Shown here piece by piece: positions 16,387 to 25,815 of a DNA stretch of 64,000 nucleotides. Origin of the DNA: Mucilaginibacter sp. SJ. GTDB taxonomy: Bacteria; Bacteroidota; Bacteroidia; Sphingobacteriales; Sphingobacteriaceae. The stretch's first letter is position 1; every line of letters starts with the position of its first letter. The notes below the pieces were generated by a model, which saw only the letters and a list, made by a program, of their open reading frames with translations, made no database searches and was not told where the DNA came from. A program made the position numbers and the translations under genes. The stretch lies in NCBI RefSeq assembly GCF_028993635.1, contig NZ_CP118631.1, positions 682,001 to 746,000 of the forward strand, given 5' to 3'.

Positions 16387-18977
16387 GATTTTAAATTTGA
16401 AAGCATATCCAACATTAATTTTTCATCGCTTTTATCAGAAATTTTAAATCCTTTTTGATTAGTGTAGAAACTATCGATATGATTTAGAATTATCTTCTTG
16501 ATTTTTTCTGAATCGGGATCGTCAAACGATTTTGACTGCAAATGATCTCTAAATTCCTCCCACTTACCGAAAATTTGTTCGAGAAAAGGTTCGAATACTA
16601 CCAACCCACCTGTGCTGTAAGGCTGGTAATAAGGCCTTAATATATGTCGAACATATTGTTCAAAAGCTGCGTCGTTTGTTAAAAGAAATGTTTTTAATGC
16701 GGATGAAGCTTTTTTGTTGATCAAGACACGATCATCTGGAGCTATTTCAAATTTGTTCAGATAATAAAACGACATCATTCCGGTATATGAAACTGCGTTA
16801 TCGTTGTTTTTCAGAAATTCTTCGAACAATGAAGACAGTTTCTCTTGCCAATGAGTTTTTGTTAATATGGCCGGTTCTCCGTCGTAAAGATGTGTGGCCA
16901 AATATCGGCCAGCTAATTCGGCCCGATCGATCAAGCTGATATCTTGGTTATCCATCAACGCATGAAGAAATTGTTCATATAGGGCCTCGTCATCTTTAAA
17001 ATATTTATTTTTATTGTATTTATCGAACGTTACCAATAGTTTCTTAGTTAGTTCCAGCCATACCTCATGATTGTGCTTAATATTTAGGTATGCTATGATC
17101 ATTTTTTTTAGAGTATCGCTGTCTTTAAATTCTGTAACACGGGTGGTTATATGGATTAACTCTTGGCCTTTACCTTCGTTATTCCACTCGTCAAATTTCG
17201 CGGTGATATCCGAATGGCTTTTTTCCAGCACATCATTAAAAGCTTTTAGGGAAATCAAATTAAAGAGCTGATAAGAAAAGTACAGATAGAAATTGTGGAT
17301 CTCTTTGAATTTACGTCGATTTTTATAGCCCATATCGGTGACCAGGTAATCGACAGCCGCCTTCAGCTTTTTGAGCTCATCAGCCCCTAATGCAGCTGCA
17401 TTCTCTTTTGCGAATTGCTCCCAGTTGTCTTTGTTCAAAATAAACTCGTCACTTTTATCCACGTCGAAATCTAAAAGGAACCGATTCCGAATACGATTAT
17501 ACACTTCGATGTTACGGTTTCGGAGTAACTCAAGGACCATCAGGTCATGAATATCAATTTCATCTTGTAATGTTCCAAAAGCTAGTTTAAATGAGTTACA
17601 GAATCGTTTCAGATCACGCGAATTTTCAGTTAACTTTTCCAATATGTTATCATGATCAGCTGCAGGAAAAAACGGTATACTTAAATCACCAAAATCAGTT
17701 GTGATTTTTGATACTGCGTCGGTTATAGCAGTTTTGTGCCTGGTTTCAAGATCATCTGTCAAAAGATATTCTTTAATCAAAGGTATAAAGATGCTCTTTT
17801 TAAATGCTGGCAAAGTAATGGTTAATTGGAACACCTTTTTCAGGTATTCCTCTTCGTTCGCAAAGTCCTTGGTGCCCTTTAGAACATTGATCACGTATTG
17901 CTGATCAATACTGGCAACAAAAAACATATTTGAAAAATTGGCAGTGTTTCGCATGATACGCAGGACTTCCATAACTTCTTTGCCGGTAAGGCGATCCATA
18001 TCGTCGATGAAAATGACGATACGCTTAGAGAGTCCACTTATTGCCTTATTGATGAGCTCGTATTGTTTTTGGATACTATCGTCTCCTCCCCATTCGTTGA
18101 TCAAAGTATCGAAGAAACGAAAATAGACCTCTTTGCCAGTCTGTAATATGCGCTTTGAATAATCCTTTAGCTTCGAATGAATGGACTGATTGTAAGGTTT
18201 CAATTCCTTTGATAAGGTTTTAAAAAACTCTTCTATAATTGCGTCCGATTTACTAACTCGCCATGGATTAAAATCGAAAACAAGAGTGTTATCCTTATCA
18301 TTGTCCAGTTCCTCTTTTAAACGGAGAAGAAAATCTGTTTTTCCAGATCCCCACTCACCCACAACGGCAATAGCAAATGAGCTGTTAGTGGATGTATTCA
18401 TGATATGTTTCGCGACGGACGTTGCATAGGTTGCTCTGGAGTAGGCATCAGTATAGGCGGAAAGCGATGAATGATCATCGATGAGAGATAATTGCGTTGG
18501 TGCAACAATTAGCGCTTTGAAATAGGACTTATAGGTAATGATTAATAGAAGAGTTCCGATAACAAAACAGTTTGCGTAAGCGATCCCTGATAACAATTTG
18601 ATTTGAAATAAATAGAAATTATTCGTTTCATCATAGCGCACTATCAGAAAATATAACAACAAAACCATAGCGACGAAAGCTACAGAATTCAATGTAGTAT
18701 ACAGTCCTTTCCAACATTGCTTTATGAAAAAAACGACGGCAAAAACTAAATAAAGGATAAAGATCCAATCGGTGATCAGGTTGTCCATAGTGCAGTACTT
18801 TAAAAAGGGACGAGTTATCACGATATCCCAAAGTTCGATGAATGCTTTGGAAAATAGGATAAACAAAAGGGATAAGGCCAGCAACCAGTAACCACTTGAA
18901 AAACTAAAATCTTTAAAATAGCCGTCCCAGTTAAATTCCTTGGTTCGTTTCTGTATTTTTTGTGGTGTAGAAGACAT
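16383..18977 (-). CDS. KAP-family P-loop NTPase with membrane helices
   Basis: The 864-residue protein starts with four hydrophobic helices within residues 25-160, followed by a P-loop VVGEWGSGKTDFLL near 205-218 and a Walker B RIVIFIDDMDRL near 318-329. The membrane helices inserted before or within the NTPase and the DDMDRL Walker B with double Asp are hallmarks of KAP NTPases, a STAND-related group found in plasmids and defence loci. The long helical C-terminus has no clear motif. Downstream, an AbiV-like gene overlaps its stop codon. KAP proteins are thought to be membrane-bound regulators or signal switches; here it may have controlled the AbiV-like effector (inference). Confidence 0.9.
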   Translation of the reverse strand: MSSTPQKIQKRTKEFNWDGYFKDFSFSSGYWLLALSLLFILFSKAFIELWDIVITRPFLKYCTMDNLITDWIFILYLVFAVVFFIKQCWKGLYTTLNSVAFVAMVLLLYFLIVRYDETNNFYLFQIKLLSGIAYANCFVIGTLLLIITYKSYFKALIVAPTQLSLIDDHSSLSAYTDAYSRATYATSVAKHIMNTSTNSSFAIAVVGEWGSGKTDFLLRLKEELDNDKDNTLVFDFNPWRVSKSDAIIEEFFKTLSKELKPYNQSIHSKLKDYSKRILQTGKEVYFRFFDTLINEWGGDDSIQKQYELINKAISGLSKRIVIFIDDMDRLTGKEVMEVLRIMRNTANFSNMFFVASIDQQYVINVLKGTKDFANEEEYLKKVFQLTITLPAFKKSIFIPLIKEYLLTDDLETRHKTAITDAVSKITTDFGDLSIPFFPAADHDNILEKLTENSRDLKRFCNSFKLAFGTLQDEIDIHDLMVLELLRNRNIEVYNRIRNRFLLDFDVDKSDEFILNKDNWEQFAKENAAALGADELKKLKAAVDYLVTDMGYKNRRKFKEIHNFYLYFSYQLFNLISLKAFNDVLEKSHSDITAKFDEWNNEGKGQELIHITTRVTEFKDSDTLKKMIIAYLNIKHNHEVWLELTKKLLVTFDKYNKNKYFKDDEALYEQFLHALMDNQDISLIDRAELAGRYLATHLYDGEPAILTKTHWQEKLSSLFEEFLKNNDNAVSYTGMMSFYYLNKFEIAPDDRVLINKKASSALKTFLLTNDAAFEQYVRHILRPYYQPYSTGGLVVFEPFLEQIFGKWEEFRDHLQSKSFDDPDSEKIKKIILNHIDSFYTNQKGFKISDKSDEKLMLDMLSNLKS

Positions 18978-19227
18978 TGGGTTCAGGATGATAATATAAG
19001 GTTGAAATTATGAAGAAATTTTTAGAGCTAACTAATTTTGTTCCTTTAAGATATTTTGCCTGCCATTGACATTTTATGCAACAAAAAACTTTGTGTTGGG
19101 TAAACCTTAGTTTGGGTTTTTAATAATTGGTTAGTTGATTAGGCTAGTTGGGTGCTGGCAAGAGCAGTTAAGTGATAGGAAAGGCAGACGCGAGATCTAC
19201 CTTTTTATTTTCGGTTGTTTATGATTT

Positions 19228-21633
19228 TTATTGGGCTTCATCCTCGGATGATTCATTTTTCCTGAGCATTTTTAAATACCGGTTATCGAACAGATCTGAA
19301 GAAAGCCAGGATCCAAGTACACTGTAGGGGTAATGCGTTTTGTCTATATTCATGCCGATGACCAGTTTGCCTTTGGCATCTTTCATATTTTCATTATACA
19401 GGATATCGCCCATGACGCCATTCCGTTCGTCCTTTAGCCGATCGTGGTAACCGTATCCGGCGATCGTAAACTTTCTGTTCTCCTCAAAAGTTTGAAGAAA
19501 GATCCAGTTATGAGGAAATTCTGCTGATCCTTTACGCATTTTATTTTTCATGTCGTTGACCAGTTCTTCGAAGGTCTCCTGTCCGTCTAAAGGGACGTTT
19601 AAAAGTACGTATGAGGTTTCCAGCCAGGTTTGTTTTTGTCTCTCTTCTAACCGGTTAAGCATGTCCCGCCACCATTTGGTTTTTTGTAATTCCGGTTTGG
19701 CCACCTTTTCGCCCTTGGCGTTGCCGATGATGTAATGATCGAGTTCTTTTGCCTTGAGGTCCATTTTGAAGAAGCCGATATTTTCTTCATCAGGTCCAAA
19801 GTTGAATCCGTTATCTAAATACCAGGCCAGCAGGTCGAGCTCGTCTCCCACGTATTCTATACTGGCTTCCAATTCTCGTCTTCTTTGCAGGTAGTGGATT
19901 TTTTCAGAGGCCAGGGTCAGGATATCGAAAACGATCTGTAGATCTGTAAGACTGACCGATGTGGCCAGCTCTTCGATTGCTTTGGTGGTCACCCCCGCTT
20001 TGATCAGTTGCTTTAAGTTGCTTCCAGCCATTCCCAGATGCGAGAGTGTTACTCCAAGTGGTATAAAATAGGTAAGCGGTTCAGCATTAAAACGATTGTT
20101 TGGCCCTTTTTTGACTTTCAGTGATAGTTCTTTCGGATTTTCCTGTAAAAACTCAATGAACCGAAGGGCCTGTTCAGAAGGATCTTCGATCAGTTCTTTG
20201 AAGGTTTTGGATAAACGGTCTGGTGCACCTCGCTTGGCAGGTGGACTGACCTGGCCGGCTTTTGCTTCTACCACCAGCGCAAATTTATCGATGATCACCA
20301 ATAGGTCATTTTCATATTCTCTGTTGTCTTTACCTTTCCATTTGCTGCCTTTGTAGATCGATGCCATAGGAAAAGCTTCCTTAAATAAATTTACGATCTC
20401 GGCTTCAAGGTAGTCCGCGCGGACTTCATTGTATTTCACCCTTAGTTTCTCGTCTTTTGCGCAAAATCCTTCCAGTAATCCAAGGCTCAAATGGGTCATT
20501 ACCCCCCACAAGGAACTAAAAATTGCGTTATCCTCGATCCAAATGAAAGGTTTTTCATGAACTGGGTTCCCCAGTATAAAATGTTCGATATCATGATCCG
20601 CGAGGGCACCGAAATTCAAGGTGATCTTTCCGAATATTTCTTTTAGATTTTCTGCTGTGATCTGGTTATCTCCATAACCTTCCAGTGTCTCAAAATCGAA
20701 TGTGAAAAGGTTTTCCAGGAAATAGTCCGAGTGCATCAAAAACATAGCACCCAATTGTTTTTTGTCTTTTCTAAACATCTCCCACAGCTTCCGGCGATTT
20801 TCGGGTGATATTTTTTCCACAGGGAATGCAGCCTCATAAGCGTCAATCATCCGGTTATAATCTTTCTGACATAAAAATTCAACGGTCTTCAGGCGGTGCT
20901 CGTTGATTCTTTCTTGTACCTCGTCCGTCATCTTATAAATAATTTGCAGAAAGATAACGGCGTCAAATTCATGGATGGCCTTAAAATCTTTGCTGATGCG
21001 GCTTGCAAGATCAAGCGTAACTGCCCGCATTTTGTGTTCATATGACCAGTTCCGTACAGCTGTGGTCTGCATCATCATTTCCGTTCTTAATAGATGAACA
21101 GGCAATTCCTCCGGGGTTTTGATCGTCTCGGGCAAATTGAAATGTTTCAGCTTATTCAATTCGCCTACCGTTTTCAGGTCATCTTTGAAACGTCGCACTT
21201 CCTCTGAAAATGGCTCAGGCTTGTAGGACCTTGGCAGGGTTAAGGAAAATGCCTGCAGCAGCTCCTGGTAGTAGGGCGGAAATTCGAGGCTCCCGGTTAC
21301 GGCTTCTTCATCGTAACCAGCCAGTGAGGTTATAAAATAATAGAAAGAAAATGCAAGCAATTTTGGCTGGTCGTATTTTTCAAACCAATTTTTTAACTTT
21401 TGGTATTCTGCCGGAAAAGCTTCGTTTGCATCTTTTCCGATCTTGCGGAGTGCGGCTAAGCGTTCTTCGAAACTCAGATCAGTTGGGCCCTCAAACTCAG
21501 CTTGAAAGTATTTTAGTTTGATTGGGGCGGGTGCGACACTATTCTTGTCCATGACTTTCCTGATCTGGTCGATAGAAAGTTCTTTTTTCTTTTTAACAGG
21601 CTTTTTCTTTTTTCTGTTCCGGCTGTTTGGCAT
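19228..21633 (-). CDS. Large protein with central PD-(D/E)XK nuclease-like domain
   Basis: The 801-residue protein opens with a run of Lys and Arg (NRKKKKPVKKKKE) that could bind nucleic acid. A long helical region follows. Around residues 443-458 it reads NDLLVIIDKFALVVEAKAG, with Asp443 and Glu456-x-Lys458 in the arrangement of PD-(D/E)XK nucleases, similar to NERD domains. The remaining 340 residues are of unknown fold. I do not recognise the full-length family. It is a single gene, divergent from the subtilisin gene with about 215 bases between, and lies in a defence cluster, so a DNA-targeting role is plausible but not proven. Confidence 0.6.
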   Translation of the reverse strand: MPNSRNRKKKKPVKKKKELSIDQIRKVMDKNSVAPAPIKLKYFQAEFEGPTDLSFEERLAALRKIGKDANEAFPAEYQKLKNWFEKYDQPKLLAFSFYYFITSLAGYDEEAVTGSLEFPPYYQELLQAFSLTLPRSYKPEPFSEEVRRFKDDLKTVGELNKLKHFNLPETIKTPEELPVHLLRTEMMMQTTAVRNWSYEHKMRAVTLDLASRISKDFKAIHEFDAVIFLQIIYKMTDEVQERINEHRLKTVEFLCQKDYNRMIDAYEAAFPVEKISPENRRKLWEMFRKDKKQLGAMFLMHSDYFLENLFTFDFETLEGYGDNQITAENLKEIFGKITLNFGALADHDIEHFILGNPVHEKPFIWIEDNAIFSSLWGVMTHLSLGLLEGFCAKDEKLRVKYNEVRADYLEAEIVNLFKEAFPMASIYKGSKWKGKDNREYENDLLVIIDKFALVVEAKAGQVSPPAKRGAPDRLSKTFKELIEDPSEQALRFIEFLQENPKELSLKVKKGPNNRFNAEPLTYFIPLGVTLSHLGMAGSNLKQLIKAGVTTKAIEELATSVSLTDLQIVFDILTLASEKIHYLQRRRELEASIEYVGDELDLLAWYLDNGFNFGPDEENIGFFKMDLKAKELDHYIIGNAKGEKVAKPELQKTKWWRDMLNRLEERQKQTWLETSYVLLNVPLDGQETFEELVNDMKNKMRKGSAEFPHNWIFLQTFEENRKFTIAGYGYHDRLKDERNGVMGDILYNENMKDAKGKLVIGMNIDKTHYPYSVLGSWLSSDLFDNRYLKMLRKNESSEDEAQ

Positions 21634-21848
21634 GGTGCTAAGATTTAGATAATGCTAATATACCACATAAACAATAAACTGGAACGGTAGCGGTGTGTCG
21701 GTATTAACGTAGATACTCGGTATTCGACAGATATATTGAATGAAATCCTGAGCAAGAAACAAGTAAACTGTTAAACTGAATTGCTCAAGCTTTTGATTGT
21801 TAGGGGGATTTGTATATTTGTTTTAAACTAAGATTAAACCTAATCACA

Positions 21849-24530
21849 ATGCCAGATTATCCACACAAATTATTACAAAACCCCCAGGGTTCCGTCAGGC
21901 ATTTCGATGGCGGGCGCGGCTTCGAGGACAAGGAAGATGATGATGACAAGGAAGAGGTCGTAAAAGATTACGCCAGGCAAAAAGATAACCTAAGGCTGGC
22001 CTATGCGAACTGGAACCAGAATCTCGAGGCCAAATATGCAAATCGCAGGCTCAAACCAAGCTACTCGATCGATTATATCAGGATCGATTTCCTGGTGACG
22101 TTTGCCAATACGATCGAATACAGCACCAAGGATATTTTTGAAAAAAAATATGGGCTACATCCTATCCGGTTTTATAATTTCAATAAATCGGTCCTTTTTG
22201 AAATTGCTGACAGGGCCAAATTTGATACACTGCAAGGTTTATTGGAGCAATTTATTAATAGCAATGATGATCAGTCCCCCGAGGGTAAAACATATAATAT
22301 TGTTACGCTTATTCAGGATTTCAGACTCCTCACGGCGAGGCAGTTGTTTAGTGAATCTTTACAAAATCAGACAGGTTCACTGGCTTTACAGCTTACGCAT
22401 CAGGAAGAGTCGGTTTTTCGGGATCAGAAATTGGTTTTACAAAGGCAGTTGCTTGATCATATTCAAAACACAATTGCGGGCGTTCCGGTTTCTTATCGCC
22501 TGGAAGATCGGGTATTGTTGGTTAATGGTATTGCTGACGATGTATTGTTGGATATCCTGGGTAATTTTGACATTGTTGCTTCGGCACAGGCTGTTCGTGT
22601 TCCCCGAACCATTCCCGGTGTTAATCCGGCCTTGAACCGGGCTTATGATTTTAACATTACTGGAGTACACGACCGCCTGCCCCGCATCGTGGTTATTGAT
22701 ACTGGCATCAGTCAGCAGAGTCCATTGCGACCTGCTTTAGGTAACCCTGCTTATTCATTTGACCAGCTTTACCCGCCTTACCGTCCTGTTCATTACCACG
22801 GAACTGCGGTTGCGGCGATAACGGCGGTGGGAGAGCAGCTTTTTGATTCGACTAAACGAACGTTGATCGCCCAGTGCCGGTTGAGTTCCTATCGGTTATT
22901 TGAAAATGATGAAGGATCGATAGATCTGATCGCATTCGAGGACAATATCAGAGATGCTGCTGCCAATGGTGTTAGGCTATTCAATTTGTCGATCAATTTA
23001 AGAGCAAAGAGATATAACGGCAATTACTGCTTTTTTGCATATTTATTGGACAAGCTGAGTTATGAATTGGATATCTTATTTTTTATCTCGGCGGGCAATC
23101 TGAATGCGGATGACTTATTTACTATTTATGATCGGATGCAAACGCCCGGTTATGCCCCCCTGTTGGATTATCCTGCACATTTTTTCTCACCTGAGGAGAT
23201 GTCCGATGAACACAGCTGCGAGGCAACCAATCTGAAAGAACCGGCGGAATCACTCAACAATATGACTGTCGGGGCGCTGGCTGATAATTTGAATCCCGGG
23301 ACTTTGGTGGATATGTCATTGGATAAGATCACGCCTGCATATTATACCAGTAAGTACCATGTGAGCCCTTACTATAAAGTCAATGGTGGCAGGTTGAAAA
23401 GCAAGCATATCAATTATCGTTTATTTAAACCTGATATCGTTTTTCCAGGTGGTGATTATGGAGCTGATAGTGCGGGTATGCAGGTATTAGGCACCGGGGT
23501 GGGTACCGATCTGTACAGACAGGAATGCGGTACAAGCTTCGCAACGCCGTTTGCCACTAATCTTGCCGCACAGATAGCACATAAATATCCGACCATTAAT
23601 GCGCAGTCTATTAAGGCATTGATGATCAATTCTTCGACGCCTACTGCACTATCCGGATTTTTACAGGACCACTTGAACCGCTTGAAGGAGAAGTTTTCCA
23701 TGCTGGAGTTTGGGAAAGCTCTAGCTGCTTTGTCTCGTTCTGAAAAATTGAAGATCAATAAGTGGTTTCATCAGGAGGATCTGCTCAGCCGACTCATGGG
23801 GCATGGTAAGCCGGATCCTGTAAAAGCGCTGAGTTCAGATCGGAAATCTATTACGGTTATTATTGAAGACCGTATCGCGGTAGACACCCATAAAGCGATC
23901 CCTATTCATCTGCCAAAATATCTGAATGCTTTTGGTAAACAAAGTACGCTGATCGAAGTGGAAGCTACGCTCTGTTATAAATTTCACCCAGACTTTTATG
24001 AACAAATGGGTTATAACCCTTTGCATATCAGTTTTAACTTTATCAAAACTTTTACTGATCCGGTCAAAACGGCCAAAGTCGCGGCATACCGGCAGGATGC
24101 AGATGGCTTGAATTTTTATACTCCCTTATATCGGGGGATTACGGAAGCGGCTGATAAGAACACGGCCCGGAAAGAGGCATTGGGTGTTAAGCGTGTCCTG
24201 GAGACCTGGTCGGACGATTTTTATCCAAATATTAGGCAGTTCTCGAATACGCAGAAACTTAAGTTGAAGATCAATATCAATGACCTGGCAAAAACGGATA
24301 ATGAGATCTCGCTGATCGTGAGATGTACCGGAAAATCTGAGGCGTCCTACGAGGTGAAGAATTACCTGAGCGGTCAACATCCCTTTTCTATGGTATTGAC
24401 TTTCTCTGAATTAACAAAAAAGGATTTTTCCGGAGTTGATTTTTATGAACAGTTTACGGAGATCAATGTAACAGCGGATATCGTTGCCGCACTGGAAGCG
24501 GAGGCAGACGATTTGGAAGCTGATGTTTAA
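21849..24530 (+). CDS. Subtilisin-like serine protease (S8), IetS-like
   Basis: From the ATG at 21849 (a TTG at 21810 is also in frame) the protein has 893 residues. The S8 catalytic triad is visible: Asp284 in VVIDTGI, His317 in HYHGTAVAA and Ser563 in GTSFATPF. A 280-residue N-terminal domain precedes the protease, and about 300 residues of beta-rich unknown sequence follow. There is no signal peptide, so it acts in the cytosol, unlike most subtilases. The next gene is an AAA ATPase whose 3' end lies 9 bases away. Such protease/AAA pairs are known as ietAS, a plasmid stability and anti-phage system. Here the two genes are convergent instead of co-directional. Confidence 0.85.
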   Translation: MPDYPHKLLQNPQGSVRHFDGGRGFEDKEDDDDKEEVVKDYARQKDNLRLAYANWNQNLEAKYANRRLKPSYSIDYIRIDFLVTFANTIEYSTKDIFEKKYGLHPIRFYNFNKSVLFEIADRAKFDTLQGLLEQFINSNDDQSPEGKTYNIVTLIQDFRLLTARQLFSESLQNQTGSLALQLTHQEESVFRDQKLVLQRQLLDHIQNTIAGVPVSYRLEDRVLLVNGIADDVLLDILGNFDIVASAQAVRVPRTIPGVNPALNRAYDFNITGVHDRLPRIVVIDTGISQQSPLRPALGNPAYSFDQLYPPYRPVHYHGTAVAAITAVGEQLFDSTKRTLIAQCRLSSYRLFENDEGSIDLIAFEDNIRDAAANGVRLFNLSINLRAKRYNGNYCFFAYLLDKLSYELDILFFISAGNLNADDLFTIYDRMQTPGYAPLLDYPAHFFSPEEMSDEHSCEATNLKEPAESLNNMTVGALADNLNPGTLVDMSLDKITPAYYTSKYHVSPYYKVNGGRLKSKHINYRLFKPDIVFPGGDYGADSAGMQVLGTGVGTDLYRQECGTSFATPFATNLAAQIAHKYPTINAQSIKALMINSSTPTALSGFLQDHLNRLKEKFSMLEFGKALAALSRSEKLKINKWFHQEDLLSRLMGHGKPDPVKALSSDRKSITVIIEDRIAVDTHKAIPIHLPKYLNAFGKQSTLIEVEATLCYKFHPDFYEQMGYNPLHISFNFIKTFTDPVKTAKVAAYRQDADGLNFYTPLYRGITEAADKNTARKEALGVKRVLETWSDDFYPNIRQFSNTQKLKLKININDLAKTDNEISLIVRCTGKSEASYEVKNYLSGQHPFSMVLTFSELTKKDFSGVDFYEQFTEINVTADIVAALEAEADDLEADV

Positions 24531-24539
24531 TTCTTGAAG

Positions 24540-25571
24540 TTATTGAGCCGGTACAACCGGCTCCTTTTTGATAAGTGCAATTTTTTCACTGGCAATCAGG
24601 TTGCTCCAGATTTTTGTGTCCAATTGTTGGAGCTGGTTATTGATGAAGGATTTTTTCATTGCATTGCTCAATGTTTTTTGAATGCTGTAGAAAGATAATC
24701 CATGGCATTTTGGTAATAATTTTTTCACCTGCGCGTGATCGTAATCGAATTTGCTGTTCCGCAGTGTTTTATGTACGAGTTCTTCGACCTGCTCTTTACT
24801 CGGCTTGTCTAGTTTAACAATCAGGTCAAAACGGCGCAGCAATGCCTCGTCCAGCATACTTACCTGGTTTGTGGCAGCGATGACCATTGTATCCTGCGGC
24901 AAATAGTCAAATAGTTGCAAGATGGTATTGACCACCCGTTTCATCTCGCCATGATCCTGGCTGTAATCCCTGATCTTACCTAAGCTATCGAATTCGTCAA
25001 AAAATATGATACAATCTTCTTTGGCGGCTTTCTTGAATATCTTACTAATATTTTTACTGGTCTCTCCCAGTTTGGAAGATACAATTGCGCCCAGATTGAC
25101 CACATAGATCATTTTGTTCAATTCGCCGGCCAGTATGTAGGCTGCCAGGGTTTTTCCGCAGCCGGAAGGACCATGAAAAAGGATCTTATTGGAAATAGGT
25201 AGTTCCAGTTGACGGATCACGCCTGCAAATTGATGCTCCTTGATAAAAAAGGAAAGTTCTTCTTTAACTTCGTCTGTACAGATGATCTGCTCAAAAGAAT
25301 AATCGGATGTAACCTTATCCAGGATAAATTCCCTGATCTCCCGCTCATCCTCCCGGTCGTAATAGTTGTTGGATTCAACTTTTACCAAGCCGGAGAATTT
25401 CTGCTCTTTTAAAGACTCTTTTAAGATGGATTGAAGCTGTAACGCAAAGTTGAGTTTTTTCGTTTTTTTCGAATGCTCGATCAGTTCGCTTAAGGTTTTA
25501 AGCAAATTGTCCTGGTCATTCTCCAGACCGTATTTAGCAATCTCTTTTACGAAATCAAATTGTGTCGACAT
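24540..25571 (-). CDS. AAA+ ATPase, IetA-like partner of the subtilisin protease
   Basis: The 343-residue protein is a single AAA+ module after a helical N-terminal 90 residues. Walker A is GPSGCGKT at 134-141, Walker B is IIFFDEFDS with Asp192-Glu193, sensor 1 is AATNQ near 232 and the arginine-finger region is RRFD near 246. A C-terminal helical lid follows. The FtsH/CDC48-type second region ends with QVSMLDEALLRRFDL. Together with the convergent subtilisin-like gene this matches the composition of ietAS, in which the ATPase is thought to restrain or present substrates to the protease. Convergent layout means that the two have separate promoters and can form antisense overlap at their ends. 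Confidence 0.87.
   Translation of the reverse strand: MSTQFDFVKEIAKYGLENDQDNLLKTLSELIEHSKKTKKLNFALQLQSILKESLKEQKFSGLVKVESNNYYDREDEREIREFILDKVTSDYSFEQIICTDEVKEELSFFIKEHQFAGVIRQLELPISNKILFHGPSGCGKTLAAYILAGELNKMIYVVNLGAIVSSKLGETSKNISKIFKKAAKEDCIIFFDEFDSLGKIRDYSQDHGEMKRVVNTILQLFDYLPQDTMVIAATNQVSMLDEALLRRFDLIVKLDKPSKEQVEELVHKTLRNSKFDYDHAQVKKLLPKCHGLSFYSIQKTLSNAMKKSFINNQLQQLDTKIWSNLIASEKIALIKKEPVVPAQ
24545..24569 (+). terminator. Intrinsic terminator of the protease gene, inside the ATPase gene
   Basis: GAGCCGG and CCGGCTC (24545-24551 and 24557-24563) form a 7-base stem with a 5-base loop, followed by CTTTTTG. It ends transcription from the protease gene and at the same time encodes the last codons of the convergent ATPase gene. 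Confidence 0.75.
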
Positions 25572-25815
25572 GCTTTTCTTTACGCTAATATTAGCTAATT
25601 ATTTTATTTTTTACGAATTCAATTTTCTGAATGTTATCAACAAAACAAATGCCTGATTATTAAATCGCGAAGATATCAATACTGGAGGCATAAATTGCGA
25701 AAAAAACGTGGAGAAAATTCCTATACAAAAATACTAAAATAATTAGCAAATAAAAAGAGTGTGATTTGGGAGTGATCATCCGAGTGCATTATTGAGAAAT
25801 AACGCCATGAATGGG

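Noticed and set aside
22102..22635. Long open frame inside the subtilisin gene in another frame
   Set aside because: It is a shadow frame; the protease frame is continuous with catalytic motifs across it.
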